Assembly: GCF_033343995.1 (NCBI RefSeq)
Contig: NZ_CP137573.1
Span: forward strand, 992,001 to 1,056,000
DNA length: 64,000 bases
Origin: Streptomyces sp. HUAS YS2
GTDB taxonomy: Bacteria; Actinomycetota; Actinomycetes; Streptomycetales; Streptomycetaceae
Direction: 5' to 3'
Shown here: positions 25,809 through 37,378 of the stretch, in pieces
Position numbering within the stretch: position 1 is the first letter of the stretch
Layout: the number at the start of each line of letters is the position of its first letter
Made by a program: the position numbers and the translations under genes
Notes under the pieces: model-generated
What the model saw: the letters and a program-made list of their open reading frames with translations, nothing else
The model's database searches: none
Told to the model about the DNA's origin: nothing

Positions 25809-27899
25809 TCACTCATCGTTAACAAGAAACTCGCACCAGACGCATTTGCCGCTTCCCCGCGGTTCAACGCCCCAGACATCCGACAGCCGGTCGACCAGCA
25901 GCAGCCCCCGCCCCGACACGCCCGACTCCCCCGCGTCGCGCCTGCGCGGCAGCGCGCTGGACCGGTCCTCGACCTCGACGCGCAGCCGCCGCTCGGGCCC
26001 GCCGAGCATCCGCAGCGTCACGATCGCCCCGCCGTCGGTGTGCATCAGCGCGTTGGTCATCATCTCGTCGGCGACCAGCTCGATCTCGTCGGCGCGCGCT
26101 CCGGCGCCCCAGGCCCGGACCGCGGCCCGCACCATGTGCCTGGCCGAGCTCAGCGCCTCGGGATCGCCCTGGGCGACGTGCTGCTGGAGCCGTCCGCCTG
26201 ACTGCGGGAAGTGCGCGCCCCGGCGACGCAGCAGCAGCATCGCCACGTCGTCGTCGCCGCCCCGCTCGTCGACGACCTCGCACAGGTGGTCGGCGAGCTT
26301 CTGGAGGTCGCGCGGCCCGCCGCGGACCAGTTCGGCGAGCCACTGCAGGCCGTCGTCGAGGTCCGCGCCGGGCTTCTCCACCAGTCCGTCGGTGTAGAGC
26401 AGCAGCGTCTGGCCCGGGTCGAGTTCGAACGCGGTGACCGGGTAGTCGAGCCGGCCGAACTCGGCCGAGAGCCCGAGCGGCAGCCCGCCCTGCACGGGCA
26501 GCCTGCGGGACGTGCCGTCGGTGTCCTGGACCAGCGGATCGACGTGCCCGGCCCGGACCACCTGGACGACTCCGGTCGACAGGTCCGCCTCCGCGTACGT
26601 GCACGTGGCGAACCGGTCGGTGTCCAGTTCGTGCAGGAAGACCGAGGCGCGGGCCATCACGGTCGCCGGGGTGTGGCCCTCGGCGGCGTACGCGCGCAGC
26701 ACGATCCGGAGCTGCCCCATCACGGCTGCCGCGTGCGTGTCGTGGCCCTGGACGTCGCCGATGACGGCGCCGACCCGGCCGCCCGGGAGCGGGATGATGT
26801 CGTACCAGTCGCCGCCGATGTCCCGGCCGAGCCGGGCGGAGCGGTACCGGACGGCTATGTGCGCGCCGGGCACGTCGGGGATCCGGCGCGGCAGCATGGC
26901 CTGCTGGAGCCCCTCGGCGAGGTCGTGCTCCTGCTCGAAGAGCATGGCCCGCTGGAGGCTCTGGGCGATGCTGCTGCCGAGCGCCACCAGGAGGTTGCGC
27001 TCGTCGTCGGTGAAGCCCGTCTTGTCGCTGTAGAGCAGCCCGAGTGCGCCGATCGGGCGGGCCTGGGCGATCAGCGGGAGGTACGCGGCGGCGGTGATGC
27101 CGAGGCCGCTGATGTGCGGCCAGAGGATCGGGTACGAGTCGGCGAAGTCCTGGGAGCTCTCGATGAAGCGGGGGGTCAGCGTCCGGATCACCTCGCTCAT
27201 CGGGTACTGCTCGTCCACCCGGGTGAACCGGGTGCCGGGCACGAACGCGCCGTCCGGGCCCTCGGCGACCAGGTGGATCCGCCCCGATTCCAGCAGTCCC
27301 ATGACGAGGCTGGTCGCGCCGAAGTACTCCAGGCCCTGTGAGTCGTTCAGGATCTCGATGACGTCCTGGACGGTCCTGGCGTGCGCGAGCGCCGCCGTGG
27401 TGCCCTCCACGACACTGGTGCGCTTGCGCCGTCCCTCGTCCATGACGATCCGGGTGGCGGACTCGGTGAGCTCGGAGGAGGCGTCGCGGATGATGCCGAC
27501 GATGCGGCGCGGCCGGCCGGTGTCGTCGCGCTGGATGATCCCCTGGGTGTGGGTCCAGCGCAGGGAGCCGTCGCGGCGCCGGATCCGGAAGTACGCGCCG
27601 TAGTCGGCGCTGCCGTTCTTCAGCGCGTACGAGACCAGGGTGTCGAGCCGTCGGCCCTCGTCGGACGGAACGCGCACGCCGAGCGTGACGGGGTTGTCGT
27701 CGTACTCGTCGGGGCGCAGGTCGAACACGGCGAGGGCGGAGTCGTCCATCGTCATGGAGCCGGTGTCGAGGTCCCAGTCGAAGCTGCCCATGCGGAACGC
27801 GGCGCCGTACTCCGTCATGAAGCAGGACGCCGCGCCGCCGCTCCGTCCGCCGCAGCAGTGGCGGTCGGACGCGTCCGCACCCGCTGTGCCCGCGCTCAT
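25809..27899 (-). CDS. PAS-GAF-SpoIIE phosphatase with HATPase
   Basis: 696-residue cytosolic regulator. Domains: short Cys/Gly-rich N-terminus, PAS (about 35-145, ending GIIRDAS), GAF (about 160-315), SpoIIE/PP2C phosphatase (about 345-560) with GGDWYDIIPLPGGRVGAVIGDVQGHD and a metal Asp in LLYTDGLVE, and a C-terminal RsbW-like HATPase (about 570-696) with ADEMMTNALMH and SGRGLLLVDRLS. Such proteins combine a kinase and a phosphatase acting on anti-sigma-factor antagonists in partner-switching. No antagonist or sigma gene is adjacent. The ATG at 27899 is near the start of the open frame. Confidence 0.92.
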   Translation of the reverse strand: MSAGTAGADASDRHCCGGRSGGAASCFMTEYGAAFRMGSFDWDLDTGSMTMDDSALAVFDLRPDEYDDNPVTLGVRVPSDEGRRLDTLVSYALKNGSADYGAYFRIRRRDGSLRWTHTQGIIQRDDTGRPRRIVGIIRDASSELTESATRIVMDEGRRKRTSVVEGTTAALAHARTVQDVIEILNDSQGLEYFGATSLVMGLLESGRIHLVAEGPDGAFVPGTRFTRVDEQYPMSEVIRTLTPRFIESSQDFADSYPILWPHISGLGITAAAYLPLIAQARPIGALGLLYSDKTGFTDDERNLLVALGSSIAQSLQRAMLFEQEHDLAEGLQQAMLPRRIPDVPGAHIAVRYRSARLGRDIGGDWYDIIPLPGGRVGAVIGDVQGHDTHAAAVMGQLRIVLRAYAAEGHTPATVMARASVFLHELDTDRFATCTYAEADLSTGVVQVVRAGHVDPLVQDTDGTSRRLPVQGGLPLGLSAEFGRLDYPVTAFELDPGQTLLLYTDGLVEKPGADLDDGLQWLAELVRGGPRDLQKLADHLCEVVDERGGDDDVAMLLLRRRGAHFPQSGGRLQQHVAQGDPEALSSARHMVRAAVRAWGAGARADEIELVADEMMTNALMHTDGGAIVTLRMLGGPERRLRVEVEDRSSALPRRRDAGESGVSGRGLLLVDRLSDVWGVEPRGSGKCVWCEFLVNDE

Positions 27900-28010
27900 G
27901 GGGCCACGCTAGGCGCAGCCCTCGACGCGCGCACGGCGGGACGGAGGGCATGACGGGAGGGGCGGCCGGCCTCGTGGCGGGGGCGGCCCGGGAGGCTCGT
28001 CACGGTGCCG

Positions 28011-29093
28011 TCAGACCTCGAAGGTCTCCGGCAGCCCGGGCGGCACCACACCCTGGTCCGCCGGCCCGTCCGGCCCTTCCGGCGCGCTCGGGAACAGGTC
28101 CTCGGGCGCGGGCCGATCAGGTTCCGTGGGCGCTTCGGAGCTCGGCGGGGGCGGGCTGGACGGCGCGTCGGGGTCGGTGGAGGAGTCGGGCGAGCGACGC
28201 GGGGCGCCGGTCCGGTCGGGGCTCGGCGAGGCCTCCGGGTCGGACGGTTCGGGCACCGGGGCGGGCGGGTCGGTGACGAGGTCGCACTCGTCCGGGTCGC
28301 ACGGTGGGACGACGACGGGGTCGCGGTCCTGGTGGCCGTCGGTGCCGGTCTTCCGCTCGATCCAGCTGTGGTGCACGACGTCCACGATGACCAGGCTCTC
28401 GATCACCGTGGTGGTGGGCTGGACCACGACGACCCGGCCGGGGTGGAACCCGGCCCAGGGCTTGCCCGTGTGGGCTGCGCCCCGGAGGGCGACCGGGGAG
28501 CGCAGCGGGTTGCCGCAGGCGCAGCGGACGCGCGGAGCGCCGTACCGGTCGACGAGGACGGCCGTGCCCGCCTGGAGGACGGACTGGAACTCGGTGGGGG
28601 CTCCGTCGCGGTAGCCGTGGTTGGTCACCCTGACGTCGGCGCGCAGCACGACCGGGGTCAGGTCGCGCAGCCAGCTCGCGAGGTTCGCCTCATTGATGCC
28701 GGCGCCCTCGGAGAAGGCCCGGGCCTTGGCGGAGTCGTCGGCGAGGAAGGCGATCTGCTGCTCGACGTCGCAGCCTGCCCGGGAGCGGGTGCCGCCGTAC
28801 AGGCCGGGGGTCGAGCCGGTGATCTGCCGCTGCGCCCCGTCGGGGGGCGTCGACGAGGGCGTCGGGGCGGTGGACGGGTCCCGCGGCAGGGCCGGGGGCG
28901 TGGCGGCGGTGGACGGGGTGAAGGGGTCGGGGCCGCGATCGGCGACCGGCTGCAGGAGCACGTCCTTGGTGTCCGCCGCGGCCGGCTGCTCCGCGACGCC
29001 CCCCGCCGCGCAGCCGCCGAGCAGCAGCGCGACCCCGAGGGCCGCGAGGGAGGCGGGTACGGCGGCGCGGGAGCGGCGTATGGATGCGCGCAC
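28011..29093 (-). CDS. DUF6777-like lipoprotein
   Basis: 360-residue putative lipoprotein. Signal with LLLGGC lipobox near residue 25, a Thr/Pro linker, then a domain (about 85-265) with CDVEQQIAFL, VTNHGYRDG, LVDRYGAPRVRCACGNPL and ending at an acidic, Pro/Ser-rich tail of about 90 residues. The middle fits the actinobacterial domain I recall as DUF6777, of unknown function. Five cysteines after the lipobox suggest disulfides. I chose GTG 29093, with GGAG 8 bases upstream, because the signal peptide starts there. It is divergent from the DUF1990 gene. Confidence 0.75.
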   Translation of the reverse strand: MRASIRRSRAAVPASLAALGVALLLGGCAAGGVAEQPAAADTKDVLLQPVADRGPDPFTPSTAATPPALPRDPSTAPTPSSTPPDGAQRQITGSTPGLYGGTRSRAGCDVEQQIAFLADDSAKARAFSEGAGINEANLASWLRDLTPVVLRADVRVTNHGYRDGAPTEFQSVLQAGTAVLVDRYGAPRVRCACGNPLRSPVALRGAAHTGKPWAGFHPGRVVVVQPTTTVIESLVIVDVVHHSWIERKTGTDGHQDRDPVVVPPCDPDECDLVTDPPAPVPEPSDPEASPSPDRTGAPRRSPDSSTDPDAPSSPPPPSSEAPTEPDRPAPEDLFPSAPEGPDGPADQGVVPPGLPETFEV

Positions 29094-29210
29094 AGAGGTC
29101 TCCAGCCTTTTTGCCCGGGAATACTCCTCCTTGTCTGCCGCATCGGAGATCGCCGCGCAAGCCGGACGGAGCAGTCGTGGCGGTGGCCGGAGGGTCACCA
29201 GGGGATCCCC

Positions 29211-29266
29211 TTGAAGGCCTTCCGGGCGACCCCCTACGCTGAAGCCGTTGAATTGAACGCGTTCAA
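29211..29266 (+). promoter_or_regulatory. Promoter plus palindrome before DUF1990 gene
   Basis: TTGAAG (29211-29216) and TACGCT (29235-29240) are 18 bp apart. A perfect 14-bp palindrome, TTGAACGCGTTCAA (29253-29266), lies just past the predicted start site, in the position of a repressor operator. The start codon of the regulated gene is 70 bp further on. Confidence 0.55.
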
Positions 29267-29335
29267 GCTGAAGCGTGGAAGTGACGCTTCGAGCGGACGC
29301 CCGGAGCAGACCCGTCCGCGCGAGGGGAACGCCGC

Positions 29336-29875
29336 ATGACCCGCCTGATCCGCAGCCTCTCCGACACCCCCGCCGCGCTCACCTACCCCGAGCGCGGCGC
29401 CACCCTGAGCGGCCCGCTGCCCACCGGCTACACCCACCTCCACCTCACCGTCCCCGTCGGCCACGGCCCCGCCGTCTTCGCGGCCGCGGGCGAGGCCGTC
29501 ACCGGCTGGCGGATGCACCGCGCCTCGGGCACCCGGGTCCGCGCCGGCGCGCCGCGCGCCGAGCCCGGCGTACGCGTGGAGGTGTCGGCCGGGCCCGGGC
29601 CGCTGCGGCTGCGCGCCCCCTGCGAGGTGATCTGGGCCCGGTACGAGGACCGGCGCACCGGATTCGCGTACGGGACGCTCGACGGCCACCCCGAGTGCGG
29701 CGAGGAGTCCTTCGTCGTCGATCTGCACGACGACGGCTCCGTGTGGTTCACCGTCACCGCGTTCAGCCGTCCCGCCCGCTGGTACTCCCGGCTCGGCGGC
29801 CCCGTGGGTCCGGCCCTCCAGCACGCCTACGCGCGCCGTCTCGGCCGCACCCTGGAGCGGCTCGCCACGGACTGA
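29336..29875 (+). CDS. DUF1990 family protein
   Basis: 179-residue soluble protein of the DUF1990 (UPF0548) type: an N-terminal LSDTPAALTYPERGAT stretch, central GWRMHRASGTRV, then EVIWARYEDRRTGFAYGTLDGHPECGEE-like core and VTAFSRPARWYSRLGGP near the end. Fold is likely START-like, ligand unknown. It precedes the lipase-maturation-factor gene by 32 bp and is probably co-transcribed with it. Confidence 0.88.
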   Translation: MTRLIRSLSDTPAALTYPERGATLSGPLPTGYTHLHLTVPVGHGPAVFAAAGEAVTGWRMHRASGTRVRAGAPRAEPGVRVEVSAGPGPLRLRAPCEVIWARYEDRRTGFAYGTLDGHPECGEESFVVDLHDDGSVWFTVTAFSRPARWYSRLGGPVGPALQHAYARRLGRTLERLATD

Positions 29876-29907
29876 CCGGCACCGCCCGCGGGTCGATACT
29901 GGAGGCG

Positions 29908-31329
29908 ATGGAGTGGTTCACCGCCCCGGACTACTGGCTGAGCCGGATCGTCTTCCAGCGCGGTCTTGCCGCGCTCTACGTCGTCGCGTTCCTCTCGGCC
30001 GCCCTGCAGTTCCGGGCGCTGATCGGCGAGCGCGGGATGCTGCCGGTACCGGAGTTCCTGCGCCGGGCCCCCGCGCGCGGCACGCCCACCCTGTTCCGGC
30101 TGCGCTACTCGGACCGGCTCTTCGCGGCGTGCGCCTGGACCGGCGCGGCGGTCGCGCTGGCCCTGGTCGCGGGCGCCGGGGACGCGGTGCCGCTCGCGGT
30201 GTCGATGCTGCTGTGGGCCGTGTTGTGGGTGCTCTACCTGTCCATCGTGAACGTGGGCCAGACCTGGTACTCCTTCGGCTGGGAATCGCTCCTCCTGGAG
30301 ACCGGATTCCTGGCCGTCTTCCTCGGGAACGCCGACACCGGGCCCCCGGTCCTGGTGCTGTTCCTGCTGCGCTGGCTGCTCTTCCGGGTCGAGTTCGGCG
30401 CCGGACTCATCAAGATCCGCGGCGACCCCTGCTGGCGGAACCTGACCTGCCTGTACTACCACCACGAGACCCAGCCGATGCCGGGCCCGCTGAGCTGGTT
30501 CTTCCACCGACTGCCGCGACCTCTGCACCGGGTCGAGGCCGGGGCGAACCACGTCGTGCAGCTGGTCGTGCCGGTGCTGCTGTTCACCCCGCAGCCGGTG
30601 GCGACGGTCGCCGCCGGTCTGATGCTGGCGACCCAGCTGTGGCTGGTCCTGTCCGGCAACTTCGCCTGGCTGAACTGGCTGACCATCGTGCTCGCGCTGG
30701 CCGCCGTGGACGGCTCGCTCGTCGCCGGGGAGCACCCGCAGCCCGACCCACCCGTCTGGTACGTGGTCGTCGTCTGCGCCGTCACGGCTCTGGTCCTGGT
30801 CCGCAGCTACCGCCCGGCCCGCAACCTGCTCTCCCGGCGCCAGGCGATGAACCGCTCGTACGACCCGTTCCACCTGGTCAACAGCTACGGGGCGTTCGGG
30901 ACGGTGGGCCGGCTGCGGGAGGAGATCGTGATCGAGGGCACCGACGAGCCGGCGCTGCACGAGGGCACGGTGTGGCGGGAGTACGAGTTCCACGGCAAGC
31001 CGGGCGACGTCCGGCGGGTGCCGCGCCAGTTCGCCCCGTACCACCTGCGGCTCGACTGGCTGATGTGGTTCGCCGCGCTCTCCCCCGCGTACGCCGAGGG
31101 CTGGTTCGGCGGCTTCGTGGAGCGGCTGCTGCGGGGCGACCGGGACACGCTGCGACTGCTGCGGCGCAATCCGTTCCCGGACGCGCCTCCGACGCACATC
31201 AGGGCCCGCCTCTATCTGTACCGGTACACGACGTGGCGGGAGCTGCGGGCCACCGGGGCCTGGTGGCACCGCACGTACGTGCGCGACTTCCTGCCGGCGG
31301 CGCGGCTGCGCACCCCGGCGGACCGCTGA
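29908..31329 (+). CDS. Lipase maturation factor family membrane protein
   Basis: 473-residue protein related to eukaryotic LMF1 and HTTM-type membrane proteins. About eight hydrophobic helices occur in residues 15-310. Characteristic sequences are QTWYSFGWESLLLETGFL, FRVEFGAGLIKIRGDPCW and LTCLYYHHETQPMPGPLSW, and a soluble C-terminal domain (about 310-473) has LVNSYGAFGTVG and the ending YTTWRELRATGAWWHR. The conserved His/Trp segments are strongly preserved. In animals LMF1 helps lipase folding; the bacterial role is unknown. GGAGG precedes the ATG at 29908. Confidence 0.9.
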   Translation: MEWFTAPDYWLSRIVFQRGLAALYVVAFLSAALQFRALIGERGMLPVPEFLRRAPARGTPTLFRLRYSDRLFAACAWTGAAVALALVAGAGDAVPLAVSMLLWAVLWVLYLSIVNVGQTWYSFGWESLLLETGFLAVFLGNADTGPPVLVLFLLRWLLFRVEFGAGLIKIRGDPCWRNLTCLYYHHETQPMPGPLSWFFHRLPRPLHRVEAGANHVVQLVVPVLLFTPQPVATVAAGLMLATQLWLVLSGNFAWLNWLTIVLALAAVDGSLVAGEHPQPDPPVWYVVVVCAVTALVLVRSYRPARNLLSRRQAMNRSYDPFHLVNSYGAFGTVGRLREEIVIEGTDEPALHEGTVWREYEFHGKPGDVRRVPRQFAPYHLRLDWLMWFAALSPAYAEGWFGGFVERLLRGDRDTLRLLRRNPFPDAPPTHIRARLYLYRYTTWRELRATGAWWHRTYVRDFLPAARLRTPADR

Positions 31330-31348
31330 GTCCCGTCCCCGGCATGCC

Positions 31349-31380
31349 CGTGCCCCCGGCCGGAAGCGGCCGGGGGCACG
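31349..31380. terminator. Strong hairpin terminator
   Basis: Thirteen-base perfect arms (31349-31361 and 31368-31380) with a 6-base loop, located between the convergent LMF gene and the small peptide gene, so it can serve both. Confidence 0.85.
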
Positions 31381-31400
31381 AGGCGAAGCGACAGTACGAC

Positions 31401-31571
31401 TCAGTCGATGCCCGGCAGGATGTGCGGCTCCGCGAGGTCGTCCTCGTAGCCGGCCAGCCGGATCGGGGCCGAGCGGGCCCACACTTCGAGGCTGCCCAGC
31501 TCGCCGGACCGGATCTTCCGGTCCGAGGGTTCGACGGGTCGTTCTTCCTGCTCCGTCAGTTCTGATGTCAC
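31401..31571 (-). CDS. Unrecognised 56-residue acidic peptide
   Basis: Short gene with an excellent ribosome site: AAAGGAG seven bases before GTG 31571. The product is hydrophilic and charged in its first half (TEQEERPVEPSDRKIRSGE), then GSLEVWARSAPIRLAGYED, and ends in DDLAEPHILPGID. No cysteine, no signal peptide and no membrane helix. The patterned C-terminal half resembles the leader/core layout of a ribosomally made peptide precursor, but no recognisable modification gene is adjacent; the next gene on this strand is the atypical SDR at 31786. An upstream in-frame ATG at 31607 lacks a comparable ribosome site. Function unknown. Confidence 0.65.
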   Translation of the reverse strand: MTSELTEQEERPVEPSDRKIRSGELGSLEVWARSAPIRLAGYEDDLAEPHILPGID

Positions 31572-31785
31572 CGCGCACTCCTTTGTGTCGCGTAGAGATG
31601 AGGACATGGCCGTTCGGTCGCGGTGGCGCCGTCATTCGGGCGGGACCGCGGCCCTGATGCAGGCCAGTCCCCAGGCCGGCCGCGGGGGTTTTGTGAAGCC
31701 CCTTTGGCGGACCGTGGACATCAGACTAACCAAATGAGCGCGCTCGCGCTCTATGGGGCTGAGAAGTGTGACGCATTCCAGACAT

Positions 31786-33261
31786 TCACCACTGGCCGGG
31801 CGCGTAGTCCTTCAGGAAGACGCCGTAGAGGTCCTCGCCGGCCTCGCCGCGGACGACGGGGTCGTAGACCCGCGCCGCGCCGTCGACCAGGTCCAGCGGG
31901 GCGTGGAAGCCCTCCTCCGCGAGGCGCAGCTTGTCGAAGTGCGGCCGCTCGTCGGTGATCCAGCCGGTGTCCACCGAGGTCATGAGGATGCCGTCGGTCT
32001 GGAACATCTCCTGGGCGCTGGTCCGCGTCACCATGTTCATCGCGGCCTTCGCCGCATTGGTGTTGGGGTGCCCCGCGCCCTTGTAGCCACGGCCGAAGAC
32101 GCCCTCCATCGCCGAGACGTTGACGACGTAGGAACGCCCGCTCGACGCCTTCCTGGCGGCCTCGGCCATCACCGGCCGGAGCTTGCTGATCAGGATGAAC
32201 GGCGCCGTGTAGTTGCACAGCTGGGTCTCGAGCAGCTCCACCGGGGAGATCTGGTCGATGCTCTGGACCCACGTGTTGCTCTCGACGACGTCCGGCACGA
32301 GGCCGCCCGCGTCGATGGCGGTGCCGTCGAGGTGACGGGCGACGCTGGCGTTGCCCGCGACCAGCGCGAGGTCGGCGACCTTCTGCGCGTCGAGCCCGCT
32401 CACGCCGACGGGCAGGGCGGCGATCCCGTCGACCGCACCGGAGTTGAAGGCGCCGATGACGTGGTGGGCCGGGAGCTCGCCCGCGGGCAGCGGGGCGCCC
32501 TCGCCCTCGACGAGGGCGGCGTAGGCGGAGGGCAGCCGGCGCACGGTCTGCGTCGCGTTGTTGATCAGGATGTCCAGCGGCCCGGCGTCGGAGACCTGGT
32601 CGGCGAGGGCCACGGCCTGGGCCGGGTCGCGCAGGTCGATGCCGACGACCTCGAGGCGGTGCATCCAGTCCGCGGAGTCCTCCATCGCCTTGAAACGGCG
32701 GATGGCGTCCTTCGGGAAGCGGGTCGTGATGGTCGTGTGCGCACCGTCGCGCAGCAGGCGCAGCGCGATGTACATGCCGATCTTGGCCCGGCCGCCGGTG
32801 AGCAGCGCGCGCTTGCCGGTGAGGTCCGCGCCCGCGTCCCGCTTGGCCCGGTTCAGGGCCGCGCAGTCCTGGCAGAGCTGGTGGTAGAAGTAGTCGACCT
32901 CGACGTACCGGGTCTTGCAGACGTAGCAGGACCGGGGGCGCTGGAGTATCCCGGCGATCTTGCCGGCCTCCGTCACGGACGAGGGCAGGATGCCCTCGGT
33001 CTCGTCGTCGATCCGCTGGGCGGAGCCGGTGGCGGTGGCCTCGGTGACGGCCTTGTCGTTGGCGGTCTTCGATGCCCGGCGCTCCTGGCGGCGGCGCTGC
33101 TTCACGGTCCGGTAGATCCCGGCCGTGGCACGCCGGACCACGATGGCGTCGGGGTGGTCCACGTCCAGCTTGTCGAGCTCCTCCAGGACGCTCAGGCAGA
33201 CGGCCAGGCGCTCGGGGTCGACACCCGGCCCGTACTCCTGGGTTTCTTCGGTCACCGTCAT
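31786..33261 (-). CDS. SDR oxidoreductase with N-terminal zinc ribbon
   Basis: 491 residues, nearly twice a classical SDR. Residues 1-105 are charged and helical; CYVCKTRY and CQDC (about 110-140) make a four-cysteine zinc ribbon. The Rossmann domain starts LTGKRALLTGGRAKIGMYIA (TGGRAKIG nucleotide motif), with ILINNATQT (NNAT) following. The expected YxxxK is replaced: the segment reads TNAAKAAMNM, keeping Lys but with Thr where Tyr should be, and Ser is present in NVSAMEG. So cofactor binding is likely but normal SDR catalysis is doubtful. GAGGAA lies 9 bases before the ATG. Confidence 0.85.
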   Translation of the reverse strand: MTVTEETQEYGPGVDPERLAVCLSVLEELDKLDVDHPDAIVVRRATAGIYRTVKQRRRQERRASKTANDKAVTEATATGSAQRIDDETEGILPSSVTEAGKIAGILQRPRSCYVCKTRYVEVDYFYHQLCQDCAALNRAKRDAGADLTGKRALLTGGRAKIGMYIALRLLRDGAHTTITTRFPKDAIRRFKAMEDSADWMHRLEVVGIDLRDPAQAVALADQVSDAGPLDILINNATQTVRRLPSAYAALVEGEGAPLPAGELPAHHVIGAFNSGAVDGIAALPVGVSGLDAQKVADLALVAGNASVARHLDGTAIDAGGLVPDVVESNTWVQSIDQISPVELLETQLCNYTAPFILISKLRPVMAEAARKASSGRSYVVNVSAMEGVFGRGYKGAGHPNTNAAKAAMNMVTRTSAQEMFQTDGILMTSVDTGWITDERPHFDKLRLAEEGFHAPLDLVDGAARVYDPVVRGEAGEDLYGVFLKDYAPGQW

Positions 33262-33319
33262 GGCCTGCGTTCCTCGATCGCTCGTGCCTGCGTTCCTACG
33301 AACCTACGAAAAGGGAATT

Positions 33320-34066
33320 TTACGGAGCGGGTGGCCCTGTCTCCAAACCCGTCCGGGGTGGCCGGTCGAACACGCAGTCGCCGCACAGACCTCCGCCGGG
33401 GCAGCGGTAATAGAGACAGCAGGTGGTACGGCGCAGCGCGGGGCCCCGGACGGTCCCGGCCAGGTCGGGGTGGTCCAGCAGCCCGGAGACCAGGGAGACG
33501 GCCCGGCGGGCGGCCTCGGGACGGCCGTGGGCACGGGAGAAGCGGAGCAGTTCGCGCAGCGCGCCGGCGAGGGCGGAGCCGGCGTTGCCCCACAGGAGCC
33601 GGGGCGCGATCCGCCCGTCCCGGGCCAGTGCCTCGTGCAGCGGGCGGAGGTGGGCGTCGAGGACGGCCGCGCGCAGTTCGTCCGCGGTGGCGGGACGCAG
33701 CTCGGTGCCGGACCACCAGAGGTCGTCCGGGGCGCCGAGGCCCCCGTCCCAGTACAGCTCGTCGGGGGCGAGACCGGGGAACGCGCCGTGCAGGGCGGCG
33801 GCGCCGAGGGCGGTGGACCAGAGGCGCGCGGCGAGACCGAGGTGGGCGGTGGAGGCGGCGACGCGGCGCTCGGGGGTACGCAGCCCGGCGGCGACCCGGT
33901 CGATCCTGGCGGCCAGCGGCGCGCTCTCGCCCGCGTAGAGGCGGGCGAGGGGGCGGTGCCCGCCGGTGCCGGGCGGGGTGCGGCGCAGCACGAAGAAGCC
34001 GCCGACGGCGTCGGCGGTGCAGGAGGTGGGGGCGGGGGTGCGGGTGGGGGTGTCCGGCTCGTCCAT
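33320..34066 (-). CDS. FhuF-like (2Fe-2S) protein
   Basis: 248-residue protein with the C-terminal signature of ferric-siderophore reductases: TTCCLYYRCPGGGLCGDCVF, where the CC, later C and C-x2-C arrangement (about 215-235) should ligate a [2Fe-2S] cluster. The rest is helical (AARLWSTALGAAALHGAFP) as in FhuF. It probably reduces ferric siderophores in the cytoplasm. No siderophore transporter is adjacent. It lies 58 bp upstream of the SDR start on the same strand, and the SDR leader contains repeated GAACGCAGGC words that may be regulatory. Confidence 0.85.
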   Translation of the reverse strand: MDEPDTPTRTPAPTSCTADAVGGFFVLRRTPPGTGGHRPLARLYAGESAPLAARIDRVAAGLRTPERRVAASTAHLGLAARLWSTALGAAALHGAFPGLAPDELYWDGGLGAPDDLWWSGTELRPATADELRAAVLDAHLRPLHEALARDGRIAPRLLWGNAGSALAGALRELLRFSRAHGRPEAARRAVSLVSGLLDHPDLAGTVRGPALRRTTCCLYYRCPGGGLCGDCVFDRPPRTGLETGPPAP

Positions 34067-34276
34067 CGGGCCCTACGGTAGCTCCGCGCCCGGGACGCTC
34101 TGGTGGTGGGAGCGGGCTTCGACCCGGACAATGGGAAGGTCTCGTTCCACCGTCCGCCACGGACGAGCGGGACCTGTCACCGACTTGCGGTGTAGTCCCG
34201 TACTCCTACGGCAGTACGCGCAATCGTGTGCTCAGGGTGGACGACGTGAACGCTCCTGAGAGAGATCGTTGACGAC

Positions 34277-37036
<2,760 letters not shown>

Positions 37037-37303
37037 TCAGGGCGGTCCGTCGGGGCCCGGCTGCGGCGTCGGCTCGGGCTCCGGCACGGGCGCGGGCCCG
37101 GGCGGTTCCGGGATCGGGTCAGGCGCCGGCCCCGGAGGCGGGCCGGGCGGCGGCGGCCCCGGGACGGGGGCCGGCGGCTCCGGATGGGGCGGCGAGGGCA
37201 CCGGTTCGGGCGGCGTCGGGCCCGGCGGCACCGGACTCGGCGGCGGCACCGGCACGGGCGTGGGCATCGGCGGATGGACGGGGTCCAGGTACGGATCGGT
37301 CAT
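37037..37303 (-). CDS. Proline-rich small protein
   Basis: 88 residues, about half proline, in P-x-P repeats (PPSPVPPGPTPPEPVPSPP and variants), no signal peptide or membrane helix. Upstream AGAGG supports ATG 37303; a GTG five codons earlier is possible. The regular repeat makes frame choice reasonable but not certain, because GC-rich antisense frames can imitate it. It may be a linker-like or surface-interacting protein. Confidence 0.5.
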   Translation of the reverse strand: MTDPYLDPVHPPMPTPVPVPPPSPVPPGPTPPEPVPSPPHPEPPAPVPGPPPPGPPPGPAPDPIPEPPGPAPVPEPEPTPQPGPDGPP

Positions 37304-37378
37304 CACGGGCCTCTCCACTCGGCAGGCCGTACGGCTCCAGGCTCTCCCGCAGCGCGTACCCCCGCCCGCCGGGCCCAG

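Noticed and set aside
22826..26397. Two overlapping + strand open frames of over 700 codons
   Set aside because: They run antisense to the Fpg, WS/DGAT and SpoIIE genes and across the repeat field; translations are low-complexity.
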